A DNA stretch of 64,000 nt from Megaleporinus macrocephalus (Eukaryota; Chordata; Actinopteri; Characiformes; Anostomidae), in the NCBI GenBank assembly GCA_021613375.1, contig CM038720.1, positions 13,113,962 to 13,177,961 of the forward strand, in the 5' to 3' direction. The notes beneath the pieces are model-generated. The model saw only the letters and a list, made by a program, of their open reading frames with translations. It had not been told where the DNA came from and searched no databases. Below are positions 35,575 to 46,600 of the stretch, piece after piece. Numbering within the stretch: the first letter of the stretch is position 1; the number at the start of each line of letters is the position of its first letter. Made by a program: the position numbers and the translations under genes.

Positions 35575-35825
35575 TTAGCATGGTGGTGAAGTGGTTAGCA
35601 CGGTGGAGTAGTGGGTAGCAATGTCACCTCACAGCAAGACGAGCTGGGTTGGATTCCCAGTCCGGGCCGTCCTATGTGGAGTGTGCATGTTCTCCCCATG
35701 CTTGAGTGGGTTTACCTCAGGGTACACGGTTTCCTCCCCCACGTCCAAACACCTGCATGTTAGGTTGACTGGTCACTCTAAATTGTCTGTTGGTGTGAGT
35801 GTCCATGGTGTACCCCGGATAAATA
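35575..35825 (+). mobile_element. tRNA-derived SINE, DANA-like, plus strand
   Basis: A-box region GGTGGAGTAGTGGGTAGCAA, ATGTCACCTCACAGCAAGAC, B-box-like GGTTGGATTCCCAGTCC, then GTGGAGTGTGCATGTTCTCC, GGTTTCCTCCCCCACGTCCA, GCATGTTAGGTTGACTGG and GGTGTACCCCGGATAA. The 5' end is preceded by partial duplications of the A-box region (GTAGTGGTTAGCATGGTGGT). The 3' tail is missing. Confidence 0.85.
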
Positions 35826-35958
35826 TTTTAGTGTGTAATTAAATCAAGTGAACGTATGGACCACTTTAGAGTGACATCATGGTTGCATCACTTTCAGTTC
35901 CACGTGCTTTGGGTGGTAAGAAAAAAGACACAGAAGCAAATATTGTGAAAAGGATAAG

Positions 35959-36090
35959 ATGTCTTGTTGTACTGTTGGAGGACAGAGTGAAAAAACAAAT
36001 GACCTTCATGTTTATAGAATACCACCAGCAAAGACGTCCTTTAAGTCAAAACACCCAACCTGTGATAATTATAACATGAACATAGTGTAA
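35959..36090 (+). pseudogene. Possible THAP-type zinc-finger fragment (weak)
   Basis: A 43-residue frame reads MSCCTVGGQSEKTNDLHVYR, then IPPAKTSFKSK. THAP domains of P-element-like transposases and related proteins often start with a CC-x-x-GC motif followed by a hydrophobic-YRIP segment. Here the expected later cysteine is glycine and the rest of the domain is absent, so this is at best a relic. It could equally be chance. Confidence 0.2.
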
Positions 36091-36650
36091 ATAATGGATC
36101 TAGATAATCTTCACAAATGTATTGATGGCATATACCATATTTGTCCAGCACGAACTAGCTAGAAATATCATTTTTATATCCACCTTGATTGCAGCAGCAG
36201 CTGTAGTGCAAGTGAATTATCTTGTTCTAACATACATTAAACAATGAACAAGTTCTCTATGAGTATATAGTTGTCCATCTAGTTGGATCTCTGACCTACT
36301 GACCTGACAGTGATAACGGGCCAGGAAAGCTCACCCCACTGCTAAGACATAGCTTATTAGTGTACGCCAACTTTTATTTTTAATTTATTTTTGGCAAACC
36401 ATTAAAATAACTGAAGAAGCTATCCAGATGATCCATATTCCTTCAGTCCTATTTCTGACACCACTATGCTGACCATAACTTTCTAACACTAGTTAAGCTC
36501 TGCCCACAAAATATATCGCCTCCTTTTTATATAACATTCAACCTTTTACACCATTTATGCAGTGTGAGACAAACGTACCTCTTCAATGTAAATATTTAGC
36601 AATAAGGGGGATATGGTGCTGATACACATATATGCATATATATGTATACA
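36091..36650. other. Intergenic sequence, nothing recognised
   Basis: No gene or identifiable repeat; ends in an ATATATGCATATATATGTATA-like tract at 36626-36650. Confidence 0.3.
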
Positions 36651-36654
36651 TACA

Positions 36655-37095
36655 GTATAATCCAAAATTAAGTACACCCTATTGTTGTATATTTTTTATT
36701 ATATATTTTCGTGGGACAACACTGAAGATACGACACTTGATTAATACAATGTAAAGTAGTCAGTGTACAACTTGTAGAGCAGTGTAGTCAGTGTACAACT
36801 TGTATAGCATACCTCCAAACAACTCAACACACAGCCATTAATGTCTAAACCACTGGCAACAAAAGTAAGTATGCCCCTAAGTGAAAATGGAGAAATTGCA
36901 CCCAAAGTGTCAATATTTTGTGTGGTCACCAGCACCAGCACTATTTTCCAGCACTGCCATAACTCTATTGTGCATGGAGTTCACTAGAGCTTAACAAGTT
37001 GCCACTGCCACTCCTCCATGACAATATCACAGAGCTGGTGGATGTTAGAGACCATTTGAGGAAGGTGGAGGAGATGCATATATACAGTATATGTA
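36655..37095 (-). mobile_element. Tc1-like element end, transposase strand minus, truncated
   Basis: AAATTAAGTACACCCTATTG, TCGTGGGACAACACTGAAGA, AACTCAACACACAGCCATTA, GGCAACAAAAGTAAGTATGC, AAAGTGTCAATATTTTGTGT and TCCTCCATGACAATATCACA follow the order of the terminal repeat and transposase C-terminal region of a widespread fish Tc1 family. A tandem duplication of CAGTGTACAACTTGTA (36760-36810) is specific to this copy. The element stops at about 37075; the core and other end are missing. Confidence 0.75.
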
Positions 37096-38537
37096 GCAAG
37101 ACAGGCATTTCAAATAAAATGTCTAGTGAATGTAGAATTACAGAAAATCCAATAACATTTGGATTAGTAAACTGAAGATTTTATGTCATTAGTATGTGTT
37201 CAGGGTAGCGTAGACTATGATAATAGTCTACTTTTTTTTTTTTACAGAAACAAACGTTATTGCTGAAGGATGTAGACACTTTGCTGGCACTGTGCGGTAA
37301 TAAAGTGCAAACAGATACGCGTACACAGAAGGCTTGCGCCCAATTTCCATTTAACAAGGTCACAAAAGAGTCAATTAAACTGGCTACTGCCATTCCGTGA
37401 TGTGCTGTAACTGCTGAACTATTTGGATTAGGCCACTTGATGTTTATTAACCCATAACCCCACCCCCTTCCAGGATGACAAAGTCTTTTACTCACTCAGC
37501 TTTTAAGGCAAGAAAAACTAGGCCTATGCTTGCCAAACGCCTGACGAATAAGGGCACATAAAAAGCCAAGACCAGAGAACGAACTGAAGAAAGACCAGCA
37601 GGGTCATAGAGGCTTGAGAACACAGTGACATTTCAGTGGGTGGGAGTTTTATTCATTTCAGTTAGAAGATGCCTTAAAAGAGGGTTTTGTACCAAATTAC
37701 ATGTTGGAGAAAGCCTGTATGGTTCCACTGTATGCCTCCATTATACAGCATAAAGGAAGAGAACTAAGGGAAACGGACCAGAAACTTTGAAACTGAATAC
37801 TTTTGGTAGGTTTAACTGGCACACTTTGAGTTGTAGCGCATGTTAGCTGAAGCTAGTGGATTTGAAACAATCTTTACTGCCATTGCTCCCTCCAAAGCTT
37901 TGCCTTCAAATGCAGGCACACAGGCTAATGAGGCTAAAAGACCTGAATGCAAGTGGTTATATGTAGTTGTAGTACACAGGAGAAGTGGATATGGACACAG
38001 CTAATTAGCTGGACATTGTCAGCTAACAAAGAGGCTGGTTAACATTATCCTTATTAAGCTAATGCTGTCCTCACGTGCTAGTCAGAAGATCCTGCCTTCT
38101 ATTTGTGAAGTCGCAATTATGAGTATGTCATGTTCAAGTCTATTGTTGTTGGAGTCAACTAAAAAGCAGTGGATGTGAGGGTCGTTAATAACTTGGTCTG
38201 CGCTAGCAGTGTAGTCATTTTCTTTTAATGGTTAGAACAACAAATAGTAATGTTCTATTTCAGGTTAAATGCACCAATATTACAGAATAAAAGAATACAC
38301 ATAAATGACCAATAACAACAGACGCACTGTTAAAAACAAAGAGCTCGAATATTAAAATTGCCTCTGAATTTTCCTATAGAAGCTACGACTTGCAGGAGTG
38401 TTCAGGTGCAACTTGTATTTAGCACGAATCCAATAGCATGTTAGTCATCCTAAATATCAACTGATAGGCTACAGATAATATCCTATCTATTCTCAGCAAT
38501 TCTGGTGTTAAGATTGTCACATAGATGTAAATTATAG

Positions 38538-38538
<1 letters not shown>
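37096..38538. other. Intergenic sequence, nothing recognised
   Basis: No repeat family identified; a 104-codon minus frame (37181-37495) has no recognisable domain. Confidence 0.3.

Positions 38539-38607
<69 letters not shown>
38539..38607. repeat. (TA)n microsatellite
   Basis: About 34 TA units. Confidence 0.97.
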
Positions 38608-38609
<2 letters not shown>

Positions 38610-39584
38610 CAATGTACAAAAAAGCATTTAAACATTAAAAGTAAATGTTTATAAACCTACACTGCTAAGTTATCATTTTTATGATAGTACATTTTCTCAT
38701 ATTGATGATCATTATTCTGTCCAATGAGAGTTGAGATTTTTGTGACATTTGTAAAATATACAGATTATTTTTGAAACTTGCTTACCATTTTAGGATTTAC
38801 TGAACAGATCACAGACCTCTGACCACATACCTTGGTGCTTTTATTAATGCAGACTGAACTGGATGGTCTATGCTGTGTTAGGCCCATATGCACATCCATA
38901 TTAATGTCAGAATTTTGACAACTGATGGGATGTGCAAGGCCTTTGATTTGTTTTATACACTGGACAAAATGATTACGGACAGTCCAAATTTAGCTCATTC
39001 TGCCAAACTTATCCTATCTTACAACACTGTGCTCAACATAGTGGCTGTATTACAGAAAGTCCTGCCCTTAAATATCAACGGGCCTATCGCTTTCTTGGTT
39101 ATTCATAAGAGGGACAACCACTCTATTTGTTTTAAAGATACAGATGGTTAGTAGTTTCAGTAGGGTCTTCATTCAATAGCACTGCCAGTTTTTTTTACTC
39201 AGCCACTATTAACAATATTCCAACCTACAATTATTTGTTTTGTTTGTTTGTAAAATTTACTGTTTTTTCAATGTTTATTTAATGCCATATCATGTGCTTT
39301 GGCTTCATTTTGTGCTTAAAATAACTGTAGCTGGGTGTTTGAGTATGTGCTGGAGAGAGAGACAGGATTTTGATTGGCAGATGACAAAAGTGGAAATGGG
39401 AATGTTTAGTAAATGTTATTCATACAGTTTAAGTTTTAATATTGAAATTTTGGTCATTTTGGGGCAACCATTGACAAAGGTCAGTGTGGCTTAGACCAAC
39501 TGGGCCCAATCATAGTGCCGCCACTGTCTGTGTTTATTGGGATGGTAAAATGTACATCTTTCCATTAGTAAAACCAGGTTTGTT

Positions 39585-39588
<4 letters not shown>
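38608..39588. other. Intergenic sequence, no gene supported
   Basis: An 87-codon frame at 38888-39151 shows no known domain. No repeats recognised. Confidence 0.3.

Positions 39589-39673
<85 letters not shown>
39589..39673. repeat. (TA)n microsatellite
   Basis: About 42 TA units. Confidence 0.97.
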
Positions 39674-39676
<3 letters not shown>

Positions 39677-40439
39677 TTCATATGCCTTTGTGCCTTTTGA
39701 TGCAGAGGGGGTTGATAATTATTTACCCCGAGCTCGTGGGTATGGTTCTCACCTGTTAAGTTCACTATATGTCCAAGGAAACTTAACCAGCCAACTTTAA
39801 CTTGGTGTAATAAGCAGCAACAATATACCCAGTGAATGAAGTCAGACAAGGAGTATGGAAAAGCTAGAAAATGTATTATAAAAGAGGATGTGTTTTTTAA
39901 ATCATATAACAGTTTAAAAAAAAACAAAACAGAATAGTTCACTTGAGTTCAGATTATGTAGCAATTAAAGACTATTTACACAATGCCACCTTTCAAATGA
40001 GGCTCAAGGATACCATTACGCTTAATACCAAGAGAATAGACTTAAAATAGTTTTTTTAACTTAACTTAAACTTCCTTTTAACCAGGGTGAATTACAAAAT
40101 GTAGAAATCAGCTTGTGTATTAACGTGTAGCTTTTTAAATATTTACAAATACCGTCTGGACCACTTTTTATATGCGCTGAAGATCAATTACTTTCTTTTT
40201 TAAACCACTTAACACAATGAACCACGGTAAATTATGGACTTCACCTGCTTAACACACTCTTGTTTCACACTTAACACTATTACTGAGATGAAGCGTCACT
40301 CATTATAATAATAGTACTCTTACACAAGCATGCAAACTCCGGCAAAGAACAAAATAATAAACGTTGCAGGCCTGTATTTGCATGTTGCAGCATAAAGTGG
40401 ATCGTATTTTAAAAGGAAAAGTCTGCTTACAGTTCTCAC
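39674..40439. other. AT-rich sequence upstream of the CpG-rich block
   Basis: No gene recognised; several AAC/TTAA-rich stretches (CTTAACTTAAACTTCC near 40058). Confidence 0.25.
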
Positions 40440-41280
40440 TTTTATGTTGTGTTCCAGTCTCACCAGCGTCACCCAAGCGCGCACACAGCCGTCCACAGGT
40501 CTCTCTCTCCTCTCCTCTCCTCTCCTCTCCTCTCTCTCTCCCTCCCTTGTGATGCAGACAGACGAGCCCAGCGGTGGCTAACCCGAGGAACCTCGAGCGT
40601 CTCCAGTAGCTCGAGGCGCTATCGGGCAGCGTACATGTCCCGCGTACACGGTCTTCACCACTGTCCAGTTCAACTCACACAGAACTCCTCACTGAACCAG
40701 TTAAAACGCTAATGCTAATTTCCCCACTTCTAAGCAGTGGTAATTTACACAATATCTCACTCACGTAACTCTGCACTGTAACTTGGTGACTTTACTGCTA
40801 CTGCAGACTTAGTGGGCTGCAGTTCACTTGCGCTAACTGGGGATAAAACTCAAAGTTTTACATATAAACGCTGCAGAGCTCTGCTAGCTGCAGTAGCCCT
40901 CCCCAGCCACATCACTCAATGTCTCCCTCCATGTCGACTCTCTAGCAACGGAGTGATACCTGAAACTGTTTCTCAGGCATGATCTGTCCCTGGCCAACTC
41001 TCTTCAAGCCTCTTGGCCAAGTAAACAATTTGATAAGACACATGCTGCTCCAGTACACAGGCAGCACATGGCGGCATGAGTGCGGAGGCGTCTGTCTCTC
41101 TTTCCACTTCGGACTCTGCTCTGGTTAGACTCAGTTGTACCCCCCAACAAGTAGACTGGTAAACAAAGTATTGTGGGGGGCGTGAATATATTTTTTTATT
41201 TTTCCAAACCCCACAAGCAAACAGCTCCTCTCGTTCTAAGTCAACAACCGAGGCCATTGTCTTGCAAGGATATCCAGCCT
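40440..41280. other. CpG-rich block with pyrimidine tract and a 94-codon minus frame
   Basis: CpG density rises sharply at 40470-40660 (AGCGCGCACACAGCCG, CCTCGAGCGTCTCCAGTAGC, GTACATGTCCCGCGTACACG). A CTCCT-type pyrimidine tract fills 40501-40546. On the minus strand an ATG at 41257 opens a 94-residue frame to 40973 starting MASVVDLEREELFACGVWKN, with no domain I recognise. Options are a CpG island with first exon of an unknown transcript, or the LTR of an unrecognised retroelement. Undecided. Confidence 0.35.
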
Positions 41281-41478
41281 TCGTGTTACTGAGAGTGTTT
41301 TAGTCTAATCTTTTGGCAGAAATGTTTTCATTTTTTTTGCACTACAACAAAATGGCATGAGTTGCAATCCAAGAGAAACAAATTTATGAAGTAAAATGAC
41401 ACTTTTTTTAGTTTGTATATATTTTTCTGGAATAATTTTATTAGGATCAACCAAAGAAATATAATTACACTACGTGTA

Positions 41479-41567
41479 CTATGAATAATTGATTTATATA
41501 ATTATACAGATCTCATTGTTTGGAATCACATTGAGTCAAATATCACTGCATCACAATAGGAGACTAT
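41479..41567 (+). repeat. Direct repeat flanking minisatellite array 1, left copy
   Basis: TACTATGAATAATTGATTTA, GGAATCACATTGAGTCAAAT and ATCACTGCATCACAATAGGA recur at 42039-42138, so array 1 is bracketed by direct repeats. Confidence 0.75.
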
Positions 41568-42038
41568 AATGTGGCCAGTGAGTGGATGTACAGGTTAGTG
41601 TTTCCAATAATGTGGCCAGTGAATGGATGTACAGGTTAGCGTTTCCTATAGAGTGGTCAGTGAGTGGATGTACAAGTGAGTGTTTCCTATAAAGGGGTCA
41701 GTGAGTGGATGTACAGGTGAGCATTTCCTATAAAGGGGTCAGCGAGTGGATGTACAGGTGAGTGGTTCCTATAAAGTGGTCAGTGAGTGGATGTACAGGT
41801 TAGCGTTTCCTATAAAGTGGTCAGTGAGTGGATGTACAGGTTAGTGTTTTCAATAAAGTGGTCAATGAGTGAGTGGATGTACAGGTGAGTGTTTCCAATA
41901 AAGTGGCCAGTGAGTGGATGTACAGGTTAGTGTTTCCAATAAAATGGCTAGTGGGAGGATGTACAGGTGAGCGTTCCCTATAAAGTGGTCAGTGAGTGGA
42001 TGTACAGATGAGTGTTTCCAATAAAGTGGTCAGTGAGT
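41568..42038 (+). repeat. 42-bp minisatellite, array 1
   Basis: About 11-12 copies of GTGGCCAGTGAGTGGATGTA plus CAGGTTAGTGTTTCCAATAAA, period 41-42 bases. Many copies read GTGGTCAGTGAG. The unit resembles the terminal repeat of a fish Tc1-like element (AATAAAGTGGCC-GTGAGTG). Confidence 0.92.
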
Positions 42039-42138
42039 GTACTATAAATAATTGGTTGAATCGTATTATTATTATTATTGGGATTGCATTGTTGGAATCA
42101 CATTGTGTCTAATATCACTGCATCGCAATAAGAGACTC
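42039..42138 (+). repeat. Direct repeat flanking minisatellite array 1, right copy
   Basis: TACTATAAATAATTGGTTGA, GGAATCACATTGTGTCTAAT and ATCACTGCATCGCAATAAGA match 41479-41567; an ATT trinucleotide run has expanded in this copy (42065-42079). Confidence 0.75.
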
Positions 42139-43074
42139 GTATTGCATTAGTGGTTGATCTAGATCTATCTTTAAAGTATTGAATCATTGCCAATGCACTC
42201 AGACTGTATTGTGTCAGGCCTTGTGATGGAGACCCCTGTCCTGCATTGTTGGTTCTGCTTTGTTGTTTAGATCTGCATTGTTTTTAGTTCTGCAGTGCAT
42301 GAAGGTTAACCATGCACTACAGAGGACTGGGATTTAGAACCACTGCCGTACTGCAAGTGAGAGCCTCCTTATGGGACAACCTTTGCTTGGCTTTTGCCTT
42401 CTTTCAGTCCATTAGTGGCTGTGAGTATCTTTACGTGAGAGATCAGCGGGTTTTACCCGGCTCAGGCTGTCTGGCTGCTTGGCTTAGGCACGCATCAGTG
42501 CGCCTGATGGCCCATCGATTAGCTGTGTCAACTTTCTGCTTTACGGAGACCTCTGCGCCACATGCCAACAAAGCAGCGGCGTACACTTACAAAATGCAGC
42601 ATCAGATGCAGAGGTAGTTCATAATGTCTGCTAATGTGTTAAAGTAAGGGTCAGTGATATTAAATCAGTACACTTTTTGTAGTTCTTCTTGTGGATATTA
42701 GAGGGCAAAAAATGTCCCCTGCCTGCCCCAGGCTCTATAAACAGCAGAGTCATAGCCAAGGGGTGGCTAGAATGAAGCATGGCTGCCCTTCTGGCTATGC
42801 CAGTCAGTGAACGTGAGAAAATTAGCTATCATCAAAAAAGCATGAATTATACTTATAGTGAAAATCAGTTAGAAGAATCCAGGCAGTTATTTCCAGCCAT
42901 ACAGGAATGAAGAGAGGCCTATGAACCCAACATTGGAAACCACTCCATTGAAGTAATTGGTAAAATCATCAGTAATTAGTGAGTCATATTCTTTTCCAGT
43001 CTTTATTCAAGATTAGGACCACCAATTACATTAAAAAAGAGGGAAATTCCCTTTTCCAAATGTAAGTGCTTGCA
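42139..43074. other. Intergenic sequence, no gene supported
   Basis: A 101-codon + frame (42312-42617) lacks any recognisable domain. No repeat family identified. Confidence 0.3.
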
Positions 43075-44070
43075 TGTTGAGTGGAAGTGCAGAGTATATC
43101 CAATAGTGCCCAGTAAATAGAAGCACAAAGTAGGTGTTTCTAATAAAGTGGCCAGTGAGTGGAAGTACAAAGTAGGTGATTCCCATAAAGTGACCAGTGA
43201 GTCAAAGTGCAGGGTGGGCATTTTCATTAAAATGGCCAGTGAGTAAAAGCACAAGGTATTTTTTTGTAATAAAGTGGCCAGTGAGTTGAAGTATAAGGTA
43301 AGTGTTGTTTTTTTTTTTAATAAAGTGGCCAGTGAGAGGATGTATAGGTGAGTGTTTCCAATAAAGAGGCCAGTGAGCGGAAGCACAAAATAGGTGTTTC
43401 CAATAAAGTGGCCAGAGATCGGATGTATAGGTGAGTGTTTCCAATAAAGAGGCCAGTGAGCGGAAGCACAAAATAGGTGTTTCCAATAAAGTGGCCAGAG
43501 ATCGGAAGCACAAAATAGGTTTTTCCTATAAAGTGACCAGCAAGCGGAAGCACAAAATAAGTGTTTCCAATACAGCGGCCAAAGTGGATGTGGATGTACA
43601 AAGTAGATGTTTCCCATAAAGTGACCAGTGAGTCAAGGTACAGGGTGGGCATTTTCAATAAAGTGGCCAGTAAGTGGATGTGCAGGTAAGCGTTTCCAAT
43701 AAAGTGGTCAATGAGTGGAAGTACAAGGTAAGTGCTTGTAGTAAAGTGGACAGTGAGATGTAGTACAAGGTGTGAGTGTTTCCAATAAAGTGGCCAGTGA
43801 GTGGAAATACAAGCTAAATGTTTCCAATAAATTGACCAATGAAGTACAAGGTAGTTGTGTCTAATAAAGCGGTCCATGAGTATTAGAACAAGGTGCGTGT
43901 TTCTAATAAAGTGGCCAGTGAGTGGAAATACAAGCTAAATGTTTCCAATGAAGTGGCCAACAAGTAAAAGCTAAAGGTAGGTGTTTCTAATAAAGTGGCC
44001 AGTGAGAGGAAGCACAAGTTAAGTGATTGTGATAAAGTGGCCAGCAGGTAGGCATTTGTAATACAGTGGC
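43075..44070 (+). repeat. 42-bp minisatellite, array 2
   Basis: About two dozen diverged copies of GTGGCCAGTGAGTGGAAGTA, CAAGGTAGGTGTTTCCAATAAA. A higher-order duplication appears around 43350-43510 (AGAGGCCAGTGAGCGGAAGC twice). The 42-bp unit is 14 codons, which explains a 204-codon minus frame (43003-43617) of repeated GHFIGNTYFVLPLT-like peptide; it is not a gene. Confidence 0.92.
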
Positions 44071-44229
44071 TTAGAAGTGCAAAAGCTTTCAACTGTAGCT
44101 TAATTAAAAAAATTCTTATACAATGCATGCATAATCCAGAATAGTTTGCATTTAAGATAAACTGCATAGCCCTAGTGATTTCACTAAATATGCATTTATT
44201 CCACTAACAGAGTCTAACTGCTATTTATA

Positions 44230-44720
44230 TTGTGAAAGTGAAGCATATGGGCTTCGCAGAATCCACACTTAAGATCGGCACTGTTTTGCCCCCGATGTAG
44301 GCCGCTTGAATCCGTAAGACGTGTAAACATCTGCCATGAATTCTGATGTCCTTATTGATCTCAGCGTGGGGGAGAGCCGTCCAGCTAAGCAGTGGCCTTA
44401 ATCTAGCACATTTTCTCAGTGGATATCAGGGTTTCATTTCTTTTTTTTTTTCCCCTCGCTGGAGTGCTTTTTCAGGACACCGATCGCGTCAAGCTTTCAT
44501 CTGCAGCATGCATTAGTAGCTTGCTCTCCGGTGAAGTCATATCATGCATGTCAGGATCACTGAGAGGCTATTTCACATATACCATCCGCTGAATACAAGT
44601 CAGCAACACCTACGCCGCTCCGCTGGAACAGAGCCTCTGATTCAGCCTTTTAATCTATTCTCCTCCATTAATGGTGCGACTTCTCAATGCTGTCCTTACA
44701 TTTGTGTTGAAATGTAAAGA
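44230..44720. other. Unique block, candidate conserved non-coding sequence
   Basis: High complexity with balanced base composition, such as ATCTCAGCGTGGGGGAGAGC, GACACCGATCGCGTCAAGCT and CCTACGCCGCTCCGCTGGAA, and no repeats. No exon structure is evident. Confidence 0.35.
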
Positions 44721-45860
44721 AACTGATCTAACAAAGGCGAACTTTGTTTATGTCACCATCTATTAATTTAAACAACAATACATGAACAGCAGAATACCTC
44801 CCACTGCAGACGCCTTTTGTAGTAGACTGTGTGATACCAGAAGTCTGAACAAGGCACTGCAACTGGCCTTATTTTGTATCAGACTGAGTAACATCAGTTG
44901 CTCACATGTGCTATAGGTCAGACTTTCTGATAAAGAATTTCTGGCCTATGATATTAAGAAAATAACAACATTCTGGAATTGTAGGCTAAATGAGAAGTCC
45001 ACTAAATGTTAATTTTTTTGCATAATTAAATGATTAGGATGTGAACAAAGTCAGTCAGAGTGGTTCGAGTGAAGTTGCTTAATTTCAGAGAAACTTACTG
45101 AGTCAGAATAGTTTACAGTGGTGGTGATAGGAACCAGAGGTCCAAAGAACTGAATGTCTCTAAATGCTCGCCCATTGAATTAATATGAAACAGCTATAAA
45201 CACATTGTCTAATGAGACACTGTTTAAAAAATATATTTTTTAATAGTTTTTCAGACCAATCACTATTTTACCACCACATGTAGTTCCGCTGGGGGTTTGG
45301 GATGGTGAAGAAAATGTCTGTATTTCTGTTGTTGACGTTGTGACCCCTGGTTCCCATCAGCCCCCACAGTGCCGACAATAAATAGTCCAATAATGCAAAA
45401 CTGCTACAGGGTAAAAATAAAAGTATCTCAGAAAGGTTCTTATTGGTCACGCCGTGTCTGGCTTAAAAACAATGTTAGCAGGAATAGCGTATACAAAAGC
45501 AAGGCAAAGGAGCAGCTACTGTGCATGCTGAAAAAAAATCACCACACCATGTGTAAACCTATGCATAAATTATCAAATTTGAAAGTGAAATCTGTAGAGT
45601 TCATACGTCCCCAGTGACGCAGGTGAAAAGAAATCGGATCCAACTGGGGAGTTAACATAAGAAGAAAAGAACCGTGTCAGCTTACAGGCTAGAGTAATAT
45701 TACAGGATTTTATTAAAGGCAAACTTTCAGGGCTTATCTGGCGTGGGATTAATAAAGATTGGCCACATTTTTTGGAGTAAAATAATTTTGTTTTTTTGCC
45801 TAGGCTGAAATAGAACTAAAAGTTAAATGATGGCCACTCTCTCTCTTTTTCTCTTAGTTA
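44721..45860. other. Intergenic sequence, nothing recognised
   Basis: No gene or repeat family identified. A short inverted frame pair at 45268-45617 is not supported. Confidence 0.3.
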
Positions 45861-46600
45861 GTCACACAGTCAATCCATCAGTCAGTCAGTGAGTAAGTAA
45901 ACAAGTCCGTCAGTCAGTAAATAAAGTAAAATAAAAACACATGAATAGACTGCAAGGGAAGTATATCAAAATATAGATTTGGTCAGAAGAACAACAAAAC
46001 TATCCCATGGACCTAGCTTGTACGTTAGTCAGTCATTTAATGAGTCAGTCAGTCAGTATGCAGGTCAGTCAGTACATCAAAATGCAGATTTGGTTAGAAG
46101 AAGAACAAAACTCTTTCATAGATCTGGCTTGTACATCTGTCAATCAGTCGATGACTCAGTATGTAAGCAAGTCAGTTAGTCATGAAGTCAGTGAGTAAGC
46201 AAACTAGCCAGTCAGTAGGTCAGCCAGTCAGTAAGCAAGCTAACCAGTCAGTAGGTCAGCCAGCCAGTGAGCAAGCTAACCAGTCAGTAGGTCAGCTAGT
46301 CAGTAAGTCAGTCAATCAGTCATTAAACAAATCAATCAGGCAGGAAGTTAAGGAAGAAATGAATAAACTGCAAGGGCAGTACATTAAAATGCAGATTGGT
46401 TAGAAGAAGAACAAAACCCATGAACCTGGCTTGTCAGTCAGTCAGTCAGAAAGCATGCTAGTCAAATAGTAAGTCAGTCAATTAGTAAGCAAGCTAGTCA
46501 GTCAGTCAGTCAGTAAGTAAGTAAAGTAAAACAAAACATATGAATAGGGCAAGGACAGTACAGCTAAAGGCAGATTTGGTTAGAAGAAGAGCAAAAGCTA
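45861..46600 (+). repeat. (CAGT)/(AAGT)-rich higher-order tandem array
   Basis: Degenerate CAGT and AAGTAAGC tetranucleotide tracts alternate with a 40-bp block (CAAAATGCAGATTTGGTTAG, AAGAAGAACAAAAC) present at about 45963, 46074, 46381 and 46560. A GGACCTAGCTTGTA / GAACCTGGCTTGT block follows three of them. The array is thus built from a compound unit, not plain tetranucleotide slippage. Confidence 0.85.

Noticed and set aside
38888..39151. 87-codon + frame
   Set aside because: No domain, no neighbouring exon signals, AT-rich context.
43003..43877. Overlapping minus frames of 204, 186 and 103 codons
   Set aside because: They are translations of the 42-bp minisatellite, whose length is a multiple of three; peptides are simple 14-residue repeats.
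45861..46600. CRISPR-like array
   Set aside because: Repeats vary in length and sequence, spacers are not unique, and the genome is vertebrate. It is a compound minisatellite.
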